64,000 nt of DNA from Henricia sp. BOLD:AAB3569. Lineage: Eukaryota; Echinodermata; Asteroidea; Spinulosida; Echinasteridae. The position numbers and the translations under genes are program-made. Below the pieces are notes generated by a model that saw only the letters and a list, made by a program, of their open reading frames with translations, was not told the DNA's origin and did not search any database. The stretch's first letter is position 1; each line of letters begins with the position of its first letter. The stretch is from positions 558,001 to 622,000 of the forward strand of contig JBBELK010000450.1 of NCBI GenBank assembly GCA_037783545.1, in the 5' to 3' direction. Shown here in pieces: positions 1-12,800 of this stretch.

Positions 1-515
1 CCCTGAACCATTTCGCCCTGAACCACGGCCTGTGTACGAAGTGGTTTTAGGGCGAAGTAGCATTTGGGAGATGTAGTGTTTGGACGAACTGATTTGGGGC
101 GAAATGGCACTTGGGGGCGAAATGGCACTTGGGGGCGAAATGGCACTTGGGGGCGAAATGGCACTTGGGGGCGAAATGGCACTTGGGGGGCGAAATGGCA
201 CTTGGGGGCCGAAATGGCACTTGGGGGCCGAAATGGCACTTGGGGGCGAAATGGCACTTGGGGGCGAAATGGCACTTGGGGGCGAAATGGCACTTGGGGG
301 CGAAATGGCACTTGGGGGCGAAATGGTTTTGGGGCGAATTGAATTTGTCTCATGAGACGAAAACTAATTGTTTTACTCATTTCTCAAAGACTATAGCACT
401 TCAGACAAAACCATTTCAGGGGAGGTTTTCTACGGTCATGTTTATATTGTGTAAGTTAGGCGTAAATCTGAACATTTCTCATTTTCAAGATACCAATCAT
501 GTATACTGCCTTTAA
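1..515 (-). mobile_element. TTAA-flanked MITE, family 1 (left end outside window)
   Basis: Ends ACCAATCATGTATACTGCCT then TTAA (512-515), the reverse complement of the start of the copies at 13573 and 50292. It carries the GTCTCATGAGACGAAAA palindrome and the GGCGAAATGG minisatellite. No protein of its own; a non-autonomous element probably moved by a piggyBac-type transposase (inferred from TTAA). Confidence 0.8.
97..324. repeat. 18-bp minisatellite, about 12 units
   Basis: GGCGAAATGGCACTTGGG recurs about 12 times at 18-bp spacing (a few units are 19 bp). Because the period is a multiple of three, all three forward frames stay open, giving meaningless repeats such as RNGTWG, GEMALG and AKWHLG. 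It is an expansion of a motif present once or twice in other copies of the same MITE. Confidence 0.95.
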
Positions 516-814
516 TGATACTGTGTATACATGTATGTAGGCCTATTCTTTATTTTTGCTTTTTTTCAGTGACTGCATTAATTCCCAATCACAAGGCCTT
601 GGCCCCTAGACCCTGCCAATTTCCAAGCCCCAGTTGTTAGTTGTCTTATTGCTACCCCTGTATTGTAATTTTCACAGTGTTGATGACATTGGCCCATTGG
701 TCAGGCTGAACTGCAAGGACACTGTAATCGAGGCCTATGACACAATTGACATTGTGAAACACTGCACTGTCTGCACACATCAGTCGAGAGTGTGCTTCAT
801 GTAGCAACCACACC

Positions 815-869
815 ATGGGTTGCGGTGGCTCTGCACAGCCACGCTATGAAATGAGCAAGTCGGAAAAAT
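815..869 (+). CDS. PPEF: PPEF exon 1 (N-terminal MGC start)
   Basis: ATG at 815 opens [18 protein letters not shown] and stops at a strong donor (AAAAAT|GTGAGT), leaving one base. That base completes a Tyr codon with exon 2 and the frame continues with no stop. Vertebrate PPEF proteins also begin MGC with Ser-rich residues, a signal for N-myristoylation at Gly2 and palmitoylation at Cys3, which would tether the enzyme to membranes. The exon is 10.4 kb from exon 2. The context of the ATG (CACC) is good. The match to the family start and the phase fit make it likely although the exon is short. Confidence 0.8.
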
Positions 870-3800
870 GTGAGTACACTCTAATAAATTACAAATGTAC
901 CATTGTGTTGAAGTGAGTTTGTATAGTAAACTCTCTTTATAGAGCTCTTCCAGGGATCAAACTAAAACTTGTTATTTATATTTTTGTTAAATTATCAGAT
1001 TCGTACAGAAGTAGCATCATTTGTTTCTCGGTTCAGGTTTTGTTTTTTATTTTGTTTTTGTCTATGTCAAAATTATTTTTTTCCCCTGGTTAGCACATTA
1101 GTAAATAATGATTTGAGGAAACTTGTACCAGTTAGTTACATACGGTATGTAGCATTTTGTCAGTTTATTGTGTGCTGGTTAGTGGCATAATCAGGTTCTT
1201 TTAAATACAGGAATACAATTCTTGGGTTTCACTTTCTTAACAACCAGTTGCTACAGTATCCGCCATTACTGTGTCCATACTAGGGCACGCCAAAGCGGAA
1301 ATAATTCAACACCAATAGTTCTACCATTAATCCTGAAAAACAAGTCTCAACATTTGTAAAAACTTGCCAACAAAAGCACGGTATACCGGTTTTAAACAGT
1401 CTATCAACATTTAAAAGTCATGCCAATCTCCTTTTTTTTTCTTGCGCAACATTTGCGAAAATATGCATCAACTTTTTAAAAAATTATTTTCGCTTTGGCG
1501 TGCCATAGTATGGACACAGTAATGGCAGATAGCAACCGGTTGTCAAGCCAAGTGAAACCCAAGAATAACTAGAGGTATGACGTTTGTTGTTACAAACGCC
1601 AGGTGATCGGGTTAAATGAACATTTTGTGATGAATTTCAGACGTTGTTATCACCTGTGGAATGGCAAAAATGGAAGTTCAGCAGCCGATTTCACGAAACT
1701 TTACGCAATTGCGCAAGTCCACTTACGCCATTACTTGCGCAATAACTTATGGCGTAAGTGGACTTGCGCAATTGCGTAAAGTTTCGTGAAATCGGCTGCT
1801 GTATACACTAATCCGGTAACTAATATCTCCTCCCTGCATATCCGCCATAGCTGGGGGTTGATAGCTTGCACCGTTTTGAGATATGAATTGTTGAAATAAT
1901 AACCTTTGAAATCTTGTAATGTGACACCTGTGACGACATCATGACGTCACAATTTTGTGCACAAATTGTTCAACAATTTGATAAACATCAAGTTCTTAAA
2001 TGTGGCGAAAGAATCATGCAAATATCTGCTGTAGTTCTCAAGATACAGCATTTTAAAACATCTCAGCTCCAAATTTGCGTGATTTGACACCACATTACGT
2101 AACCACCGTCCATGTAATGACGTCACCAATGGTATAGTCAAAAGGTCCACATGTGTGGAAACATTTCGTTCCGTAGAAATATGGTCAAATTCACTACCAC
2201 TTTGAATCTATTTGCATTCAAAATGCTAAAAAATTGCACATTTTCGAACAACTTCCGGTTTGGACCGGAAGTAGGCGTCACACAGGGGTCATGACATCGT
2301 ATGATTTGTTCAGTTCATTTAGACTTATCATGTTGTGAAAGAATTGTTCAAGTATCTATTACGGTTCTTGAGATATGAATTTTGAAAATAATAACCTTTG
2401 AATTTTTGTAATTTGACACCTGTGACGATATCATGACGTCACAATGTTGTGCACAAATTGTTCAACAATTTTATAAACATCAAGTTCTTAAATGTGGCGA
2501 AAGAATCATGCAAATATCTGCTGTAGTTCTCAAGATACAGCATTTTAAAACAATTCAGCTCCAAATTTGCGTATTTTGACGCCACATTACGTAACCACCG
2601 TCCATGTGATGACGTCACAAATGGTATAGTCAAAAAGTCTACATGTGTGGAAACATTTCGTTCCGTAGAAATATGGTCAAATTCACTACCACTTTGAATC
2701 TATTTGCATTCAAAACGCTTACAAAATGCACATTTTCGAACAACTTCCGGTTTGGACCGGAAGTAGGCGTCACACAGGGGTCATGACATCGTATGATTTG
2801 TTCAGTTCATTTAGACTTATCATGTTGTGAAAGAATTGTTCAAGTATCTATTACGGTTCTTGAGATATGAATTTTGGAAATAATAACCTTTGAATTTTTG
2901 TAATTTGACACCTGATGACGTCATGATTACGTCACACTTGATGCCATCGTGATACTATACATTCTGGTGAAAGTCTGCCGTAGGGCCTATGTCTGTATCT
3001 AATTTACTAACGATTCAGCTTGGTTAAATAGGCATTGTTGCTGGTAAGTGTAAAAACTGAGATTCTCAGTTTCGTTGAACTTTGACCTCCAATTGACCCC
3101 AGAAGGAAGGGTCAGATGAAAATGCCCACACAAAGAAAATTGTAGCACAGAATGTCATCTGTAAACCTGCCAAATACGAAGATCCTGGGTCACGTGGTTT
3201 TCAAGACGGAAGCATTTTAAAATATGCATATTTTGTTTTTTTGGGGGGTGTAATTTGATACTTGATGACGTCACGATGACGTCACGCTTGATGCCATCAT
3301 AATATTATACACGCTGGTGAAAGTCTGCCATAGGACCTATGCCTGTACTTAGTTACTTAAAGATTCAGCTTGGTTTGATGGGCATTGTTGCTCAATAAGT
3401 GCAAAAATTGCGATTTTCGTTTTCGTTGAACTTTGACCTCAGATTGACCCCAGAAGGAAGGGTCAGATGAAAATGCCCACACAAAGAAAATCGTAGGCCA
3501 TGATCTTATCTATAAGCCTGCTAAATACGAAAATCATGGGTCACGTGGTTTTCCAGACGGAAGCATTTTAAAACATGCATATTTTAGTCATTTTTGGGTT
3601 GTAATTTGATACCCAATGACGTCACAATGACGTCACCCTTGTATGCACACCTTCACATATGGGTTGATGTTCCTACAAAGTTTCAAGTTGATAGCTTGAA
3701 CCGTTTTGAAGAAAAGCTCTGGAAACGTTTGAGTGGAAAAAGAAAAAGAAAAAAAAAAAAAAAAAAAAAAGACAAAGAAATCGTACGAGAGTAATAGGTG

Positions 3801-6800
3801 ATCGGGCTGTTGGCCCGATCACCTAAAAATCATGGAGGAGGGATGTTGCCCCCTTTTTCCATTGTGTTCATAGTTTAATGAAACTGTTCAGTCACTGCCG
3901 ATGTTTGTACACCTACAGTTGTTTAAAATCTACCGTAGCGCTCTATATTAAATCCTGCAAGACCTTGTTCAAACAAACTAATATCTATTGAGAATTACTT
4001 CAGCCTCAGTAGAAATGCCGTCATCCACCGCCTCGACGCAATTTGGCATTGCTCATTTGGGTGGAATTCTGGATTACATCTGGCCTTGCTTGGCAGTGAG
4101 GCATATCATATATGCATGTTTGCCCGGTTAATTGGCATGTAATAAGCGGTATGAAATGAGATGTCCCCTGGGGAATAAAACAGCTATTGTAAAGCAGTGT
4201 TGGGAGATAATGGTGCTTTTGATGGGGGAGGGAGGGGGTATTATGTGAAAATTGCTTATCAGCCAAAATCGTACGTACATGTACATGTGATATGTATGGT
4301 ATAGACCCTTTGCACAAACGGCCATGACAGGGGGCAGTCACTTTTCCACCGTGCGTCTTGCACGAGTAGGCACTTTGTGGATCTACATGTACATGTGTAT
4401 TGTCACATCATTTAAATATGAAAACCCTCCCTTGTCATGGCCGCTGGTGCATAGGGTCTATAGCTGTCATCTCATGGGTCAGTTTCTTCGTTCCTTGAAG
4501 ACATGCATGATATTATTGATAGGTAAAACTTGATTCTTGAGTGCTTAGTGACATTACTTGCTTGCTTAGTGACATACCCGTACTTGGCTTGTTATGATGA
4601 TAGAGTTCTTTCCCCAGCTTATCAATAATATGCTGATACTCGAAGCTACTTGTTAAGCCAAACTTGGTCTGAACAAGCCATGGATTTACACAATTAGCAT
4701 TATACATACTGTGTTGACGGATTTTTATTACATAAAACTATAGTACAGGATATGTTTTACACATTTCAATCAATTTCAGAGAATTTAATAGTCGTGTTTT
4801 TGTGTAATTGCAAGTTTTCTATTTTTATGCTAATGAATTTCCATATTCAAGAGCAAAGATGTGATGTCATCTCAGGACAACAGAGGAATTCTCCATAGAA
4901 TTGTGTACAAAAGTGGGTGTCATTTTCAGTGGCTTCTTGATATCATGAACTGTATCAGGTTACTGAATTTGTTTAGTATGTCATTTGCAACATTTTTGAC
5001 AAGTTTGTTTGAGCCAAAAATTGATCAGTGGGGTACCGTTACCGTTTGAAATGTAATGTTTTTTCTTTGTTTTTCAACTGTGGGTTCCCTCCATGACTAG
5101 CTATAAACAGCGCTCTCATCCGTCATGAACATTTTGAAGTAGAGAAAAGGCCAAATTTTTCTGAAATAAAACAAATTTGAGTTTGCCCCTTTGTCTGCAG
5201 CAGTTTGATCCTTTGATTTGTGTATAAAACCAGCTTGTTGTTAATTTTCACTTCACAAATCCTTTAAAGATTGTGTACAGCATTTTTCTGCCGAGTTTAT
5301 CCCCATAACCATGGTGATCTGCTCCTGTAAATTGTGAAAAGGCTCGTCTGTACTATGGCCAGAGTAATAAAAAATATATATCCATGAAACGGACATTGGT
5401 TCAATGCTTTAGACTGTCGTTGAACTTCGGTGATGAATGGGATTTTTGCTATTAACTTGCACGTTTTTGTTGACTAATTTAATTAAAAACTGATTAAAGG
5501 GGAGTTAGTAGCATACTCAAGTGCTGTGTGTACAAACTATCATTTTATGCGGTTGTTTGAAACCTTTTTTGGAAATGAATGGCGAAAGTACATTTGGTCA
5601 TTGTGTCGTGGTACAGTCTGCACGTGTACAAAACCCCTACCTGCAGTATAAAAAATTAAGTGAATATCTACATTTTTTTGAAAAATACGTTTTAAAACAG
5701 GAACTTTCAATCTTTAGGAGATTGAGGACTGTTTAATAGGGTTAATACACAGTTTCCATTTTCATGACAATGATGCAAGTCATACCTAAAAGCATAATAA
5801 CATGCCATACTTTTGAGGGAAAAAAATATTGAATTAATACCTTTCTGGAAAAGGTTTTGGGGCCATAAAAACACCCTCTGAATAGTAGGGTCACTCAACT
5901 ATGGGTGTTTGTTAAAAAATTATAAAATAGCATTCCCATAATTATTGCAATTATTTTGTGTCAAGTTGCTGCTTGTTTGGTTTTTGACCCAAGTGTACTG
6001 TTTTGCTAAATTCCGAGCTTTCTGTCATAACGCAAGAGATTCACAGGTGGACCTGAGGCCAGCATTATGTAGAAGGCATTATACATGTACATCATTGGTA
6101 ATCTCGAAAATTAGAAATGTTCACAATATAAACATGATGACCGTAGAAAACCTCCCCTGAAATGTTTTTGTCTGAAGTGCTATAGTCTTTGAGAAATGAG
6201 TATAAAACAATAAGTTTTCGTCTCATGAGACGAAAACTCAATTCGCCCCAAAACCATTTCACCCGAGTGCCATTTCGCCCCAAACCACTTCGCCCGAGTG
6301 CCATTTCGCCCCAAATCACTTCGTCCAAACACTGCATCGCCCAAATGCCACTTCGCCCCAAAACCATGAAAACCACTTCATGCACAGGCCGTGGTTCAGG
6401 GCGAAGTGGTTTTGGGGTGAAATGACTGCAAACCCTTTTTTTAGTGTTTTCTCAAAAGTCAGACAAAGTACGGAGCTGAGTTTTTGCTTATAGTTGGTTT
6501 TAATCATGCATATCTTCAATCACACAGGGGGATAAAACTATTTGTAACAGTTTACCAATCATGTATACTATCTTTAAGCCTCTCGCACTGCCTCGCTTAG
6601 CTTTACACAGTGGGAATGTTTGTAGAGCAAATCTGTGTGTGTAATCAATAGAGCATCAGTCACCATGGACTGACGGTGGAAGGAAATTAGGATCCTATAG
6701 GACCCTTCACTGACTGTTGACTTATTGCAGAATACGCTGACTGCAGTGCTATCAAAAGCTATATTCAAGGGGTCACGTTTTTGTCAGGAATTTTGTCATT

Positions 6801-9800
6801 GAAAACGATCAGACCCGTATCTGATTAACCTTTTTTACTACACTTTTTGGGTTGGGTTGATACAGCAAGGTTAAACAGGGCTTGAATTTCGGTAAAAAAA
6901 CCACTGGACTACCGGTCTAGTACCAAAAACCATTTACAAGACCGAAAATATTTTTACTGGACCAAACTCGAAATAAGACAAAGCACAATTTCCTGGAATG
7001 TCCGTTTCCCACGTTTTTCAAACTGCCGGGCGGCCTCAAGTTTCTCTTTTGCAGACTGCTTAGGAGGCTCTTTGGGTCTAGATACAACTTCTAAAAATCG
7101 CCACATTTTAGTACAAACTTACGTGCACGTGTAGTCAAAATTCCCGTGCATGCCGTGGGGTGTGGTTGAAACCCGGAGTAACCCGGAAGTAGAATTTTTT
7201 GTGACCGTGTAGTACATGCTACAACCTACCTCCGGCTTGTTATTTTAATACAACGTATCTCTGAGCTACCGTCAATGCACCAACTACACGTTAGCAAAAC
7301 AAATCTACCTCCGGGGACCTCCGACAGGTTTTATAAATTTCCCATGCCGTGTCCAACGACAACATGACATCCGACATGTCTGAAGCACGACCAGCAGTGT
7401 GTTATTCCGACTCTGATACGTCACACTATGAATAATAATATCGTCTACCCACGTGTATTATTTTGTGCATGTACCGTGCCAATGAAAATATACATGTATT
7501 ATTCATATATGACGTACTGTATTCCGGCGTTGCAAAACAGTGCATCAAACCTTAGCGTGACTGGTACTTTGGACTGGAAACCAACCAGGCTAGGCGAAGC
7601 GGAGATGGCCAGCATGCACGCGCACGGTACGCCGGTCGACATGGTCGATCATCCCGTACATGTACCGTCCGCATTGCGTTGAGCCCGGTGCACCGGGCTC
7701 CGAGTCCACGCGGACGGTACGGAATGATCAGAGTGCAATTTCACGCGCACATGCCGCATGATTTTACAGTAATGATGGTGCGACATGGGACTTAAGTGTG
7801 AGTTGTTTATTTCACAAAAAAACACATGTCTTTCTGTTTCACTGTCCAAGAAATAAATCACTAGACAGCCGATCTAGTCGGTCATAAAAACCACTAGACC
7901 GGCGCTTAAAATACTACACCGTGTTTACACTGGTCCCGAGCTCCGGATCAAGATTGACCCCCTGATAAGAATGTGTTGAGGTTAACCGCAATGGTCTCGA
8001 GTGCCGCGTTTATATCTGTTGTTGATCCCGAGCGCGGAGCCAGAAGTTGCAGTCAAAGGTCAAGCTAACGCAGCAGAATTCCGAGATGTTCCGTCCAGTT
8101 TAGCCATTATTTCTGCGCTGGCCCAAATGTCCAAAAACTTCGCCAGTTTGTCGTTGCTCCACGAGCGCCCGCGAACTTCGTTTGCCATCTTTTCACACGA
8201 AGACAACTCGACTCGGCTACTTCGTCTTCGTCAACTTCTCTTCACGACGAAATAATGTCAACTTATGCTATGTCGGAAATCGTTGAATGACACTCCGAAA
8301 TCCTTGATATAACAACTAAAAACTAAGCTGTATGATAATGACAAAGTGTCGCTAGATAGTTGCAGAAAGTAGAGAAGTTGCAGAAAGTATAGGAAATACA
8401 GAAACACTTTTTCTCAACGTGTGAAGTTTGTATCGGACACGCAAAAGAGATTGCTGAATGCAGGATACCAATTACGTTTGTAGTACGTTGTGTTTTCGTA
8501 ACGGACACCAGCGAGATTCTCAGCGTTGCATCACATGAGTCGCGTTGGGGTATCATGCATTTTGTCCAGGCATATGCCTGCACACAATGCATGGAACCAG
8601 TGGTACCTGTGTGCGTGTATATATACACATGTACTACGTGTACACGTGTACATAATACGAGCGCGGGCTCCCCTGGAATTTTCGCGCGCTTTAGCCCGCA
8701 ACAGGATGTGGGGAAGATTTATTGCCCAGCTAACCGCAAACTGATCCCGAGCTCGGGATCGAACCCTCCGCCATCGCGAGACCAAAATCTCGGGGTCTGA
8801 TCCGGGGCCAGTTTGGTTCCGAGAGCGTTTACACCTATTTGTGATCCGGGGCTGATCCCGAGCTCGGTGTTCGATCCCGAGCTCGGGATCAAGTGTAAAC
8901 ACGGTCCTAGACTTGGTCCAGCGGGTATTTCGAGCCCTGTTAAACCCTGCCATTATCATGGTCACTGTGGGACAGACCCATGGGGCTGTGCATGGGACAG
9001 ACCCTGTAGAGTGTGCACCATGGGGTAGATTTATCTGAAGAATCCAGGGCCAGTTACATTGTGTATGCAACACAAAACATCCCACTCATGCACTGCATGC
9101 ACAATTAGTGGTGACTTTTGCAGTTACATTGTTCACATACACTATTGGATTGAAGCTGAATTGAGATGTAAACATGGCAAACGTTCAGATTTGTGGTTGC
9201 AATAAAAATTCTTAATCTGTATCCACCCTCACTCTTTCAAATGTAAACACAGCATAATTTAGTATCTCTCAAACAGTACACAAATGTATTTCCTGAACAA
9301 CCTACAGTACCACAAGCAGTGAATAAGCAGTGAATTATGAGTACTACATGTAGCTACACTAGTGTGCATGCTTTTGCAGTTACATCGTTGTAGTGGAGTA
9401 CTAGAGTACCCAATTCAAATCTCGTTTAGTTTGTTTGCATTACCGAATGTCGGCAGTACGAGATTTTGAAGAGGGCACTTAATGGCTAATTGCAGTATGC
9501 CGGTAGCGGTACAAGAATGCTTCATGTGTTGCACTTCTAACAGTAATTCATGCATGTGCATATTCCTGTAAATTATTTCACAATGTGCTCGGGAACTATT
9601 TGGAAGGGAATGAAATTGTTCCAATTTAATTAGCCTTTTAGAAGTATGGCGGAACAAAAGGAGAGGGCGCAATTTCATTTGGGTATGAATTTTTTTATCA
9701 ATTGTATTTCTTTTCAAAAACTTGATTTACATGTTGTAATTATAATACATAGACAGAATTATAAATAAAATTAATAAGTGTAAAGTGAAAAACTGAGTTA

Positions 9801-12800
9801 TTTTGCATTTTAGTTGATTTTTATACCCACTGCAAAGTGCACCCTCCTATTGTGTCCGCCATACTTCAAAAAGGCTACCGGGTAATGATGTCGGCTTTTG
9901 TGATAAAAACAAGCAAAATGTCTGTTTTATTCGCAGCATTCAAAAGGCTGTGCTCCATATGCCATTGAATTTTCAATGTTTTACTGTTATTTACATACAG
10001 TACAATAACCTCATTATACTATAATGCTCTATAAAGGACTGCACTCATGAGCCTTGCATGTAAATCCAGAGAGTGCTACATGTATAACCAATCCATCACA
10101 ATAAATAATGGTCAGGAGTTAAAAATATAGCTTTTATAATCATAATAATAATAAAAGTTCTTATGACGCATTTAACAAGGCTCAATGCGTTTACAATATC
10201 CTATGACATTAAAATAACTGGGGAAAAAAGGAAACATTTACCCCAAATCAGAACATTTTAAAAAGTGAGTTTCAAGAGCAGTCTCAAACATCTGAAGGGA
10301 CCGCAAATTTCTGATGTCAGAGTTAAAGGGCCTGTGACATGCTAAACAACTTTGTGCCTAAGCTTTGCTTCATAATGACGGATTACTTGTTCAGCAAGAC
10401 ATACTATTGTTCGTTTTGATGTAAAATCAATAAAAGGTGGCCTTTTTCAACTTTGAAGATTTCATTGCAATAAATCACAGACAGAGGGCGCCGTTTTGAG
10501 TGCATCACATAAGGAAGACAGAAGGGAAAAGTTAAGAAAAAACATTTATAAGACTTCAAGTTGGACTTGTGGCAAATTGCTGCAGTTTCTACCCCCAGTT
10601 TTGCCATGGCTTACAGCAGGCAACATGTAAAACAAACTCAAACAGCCATGGATTACAAAAGTTTCAGGAAAATTGAGAAAAAAGTGAAGTCTTTTGTGCA
10701 CAGTTGAATGTGATTTTCCTGTGTTTGCCTCTTGTGACATCGTGACCTTGGTCATGAATATGCATATTCTCATTAGCATAAAAATTAAAATCTTTGTTTT
10801 AACCCCCAAAGCAAGCTCCAAATAGGATTTTTATGACTTTAACTGAATAGGGGGCGGGATGGGGGTGTGGCCCGAGAGAGACACACATTTTTTTTTAAAC
10901 TCTCGTCCCAATGTTGAAAATGTGATATAACTGGTACCTGGACTACTACCATATACTATGGGAAGGGGAGTGTGTTCTTCCCTCTCTCTCTCTTCTTCCT
11001 TCTCTTTTTTTCCTTTTTTCCCCTTTTTAAAATATATTTTTATGGGGGGTGGGATGGCTATATCCCCCTCAGCTCTCCCACACCCTTGGATCCGCCAATG
11101 AATTAAATTGGTGCAAGAAAGTGTTAACTAAGTATTTTCCTAATCTTGTCCCCAAAACAATGGGTACTATTCCCCTGTAATTGGATGTACCGGTACATGT
11201 ATGGATCTGTTTTTGTGAAGCTTTGAAGGCATTGTTATTTTCCCATTCTTGTTTCTAACTCATTAGATATTATTTCAATGACTGATAAGTTTCAATCTGT
11301 TTTTGTTAAAGCTTTAAAGGCAGCGTTGTTAATCCAGAGATGGTATCGTCGTTACCAGGCTAGACTGGAGGCAAGACGGAGATGTACCTGGAACATATTC
11401 CAGAGTATAGAGTACTCCGGGGAACAAGACCAACTTAAGGTTAGTAACTCCTCCACAGAATTGATGCAAAGATTAGATAAATTTGATCCTGATCAATTGT
11501 CACATTTTAGTTGTGTATTAAACCAATGTAGCCCGTATATTTGTCCAAAGGCGACTGGTACAAAACCCTCTCATGGAGTTTTTTTTTCCCACTAATTTTC
11601 CCCCCCCTAATTCCAGCAGGCACAAATTAGCCCTGCAAAAGTGACATGACATTGCAATACTTAAAGGGCCCATGACATGCTAAACAACTTTGTGCCTAAT
11701 CTTTGCTTCATATGACGGATTACTTGTTCAGCAAGACATACTATTGTTTGTTTGGATGTAAAATCAATAAAAGGTAGCCTTTTTCAACTTTGAAGATTTC
11801 ATTGCAACAAATCACAGACAGAGGGCGCTGTTTGGAGTGCATCACATAAGGAAGACGGAAGGGAAAAGTTAAGAAAAAACATAAGACTTCAAATTGGACT
11901 TGTGGCAAATTGCTGTAGTTTCTACCCCCAGTTTTGTCATGGTATACAACAGGAAACAAGTAAAACAAACTCAAACAGCCATGGATTACAAAAGTTCCAG
12001 GAAGTTTGAGAAAAAAAGGTGGAATCTTTTGTGCACAGTTGAATGTGATTTTCCTGTGTTTGCCTCTTGTGACATCATGACCTTGGTCAAGAGTATGCAT
12101 ATTCGCATTAGCATAAAAACTAAAAACCTTTGTTTTTACCCAAAAAACAAGCTCCAAATAGGATTTTTATGACTGTAACTGAGTAGAGTGGTTTTATAGC
12201 ATAGATTTCATTGATAAAATCCCAAATCATGGGCCCTTTAAACAATGGGCTTGCAAAGTTTACTGCATATATGCAGGGTTGTGGTAACTTTCTGCATGGT
12301 CACTGAACACAAATGGCAAATGGGAACGCATGGTAATATTACAGGAGGAATGTTCTTGCAAGGCCATGGTTACCTTTCGTGTGGTAGCGGGAAGAGAAAG
12401 TCCAATGAAAACATGCCTCTGGATTGTTGTCAAACATTCTAGTCCCAGTGAGCATAATATACGGTACAGTTAACCTGCTGAACTCCAGTGCAATGCAATT
12501 TCCATCCCTGTGGGGAGTGTTGGATGTAATATATACCTACGTGTACAGTACATATCCCACAGGACATCCAATTATATTTGTATCCTTCAGGCGCTAGGCA
12601 TGCAGTTTTTCAACTGAGAAACACAAATATGCATAGTTATCTTAGTTTGCCCAAGTCAAACACAGAACTGGTACAAATCCACCTTCTCATTCGCATATTT
12701 GTGGCACCTCTCATTCGCATATTTGTGGCACCTCTCATTCGCATATTTGTGGGCACCTCTCATTCGCATATTTGTGGGCACCTCTCATTCATTTACTTTC

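Larger units (their letters stand above)
1600..3828 (+). repeat. Compound repeat block with tandem 300-490-bp units and 3' hairpin
   Basis: Begins AGGTGATCGGGTTAAATG and ends with the hairpin AGGTGATCGGGC-TGTTG-GCCCGATCACCT at 3797-3825. Units of about 490 bp repeat at about 1870-2360 and 2361-2850; related units of about 350 bp repeat at about 2935-3285 and 3286-3640. A poly(A) run lies at about 3750-3770. The layout (short terminal motif, internal tandem units, 3' hairpin then CTAA) recalls non-autonomous Helitron/helentron elements, but this is not proven. Confidence 0.7.

Noticed and set aside
97-324. CRISPR-like regular repeats
   Set aside because: Units are contiguous with no spacers and the DNA is eukaryotic.
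64-355. Three overlapping repetitive reading frames (RNGTWG, GEMALG, AKWHLG)
   Set aside because: They arise only because an 18-bp minisatellite has a period divisible by three; the flanks are a MITE.
3594-3794. Lys-rich frame in the intron 1 repeat
   Set aside because: It is the translation of the poly(A) run and repeat unit.
8531-9085. 184-codon antisense frame
   Set aside because: It spans the end of an inverted-repeat element and unfeatured DNA; composition is unlike a protein and no motif is recognised.
11278-11595. ATG at 11278 as the PPEF start, and reading on past 11439
   Set aside because: The frame is open upstream to a splice acceptor and joins exon 1 in phase; sequence after 11439 follows a consensus donor and has no family similarity.
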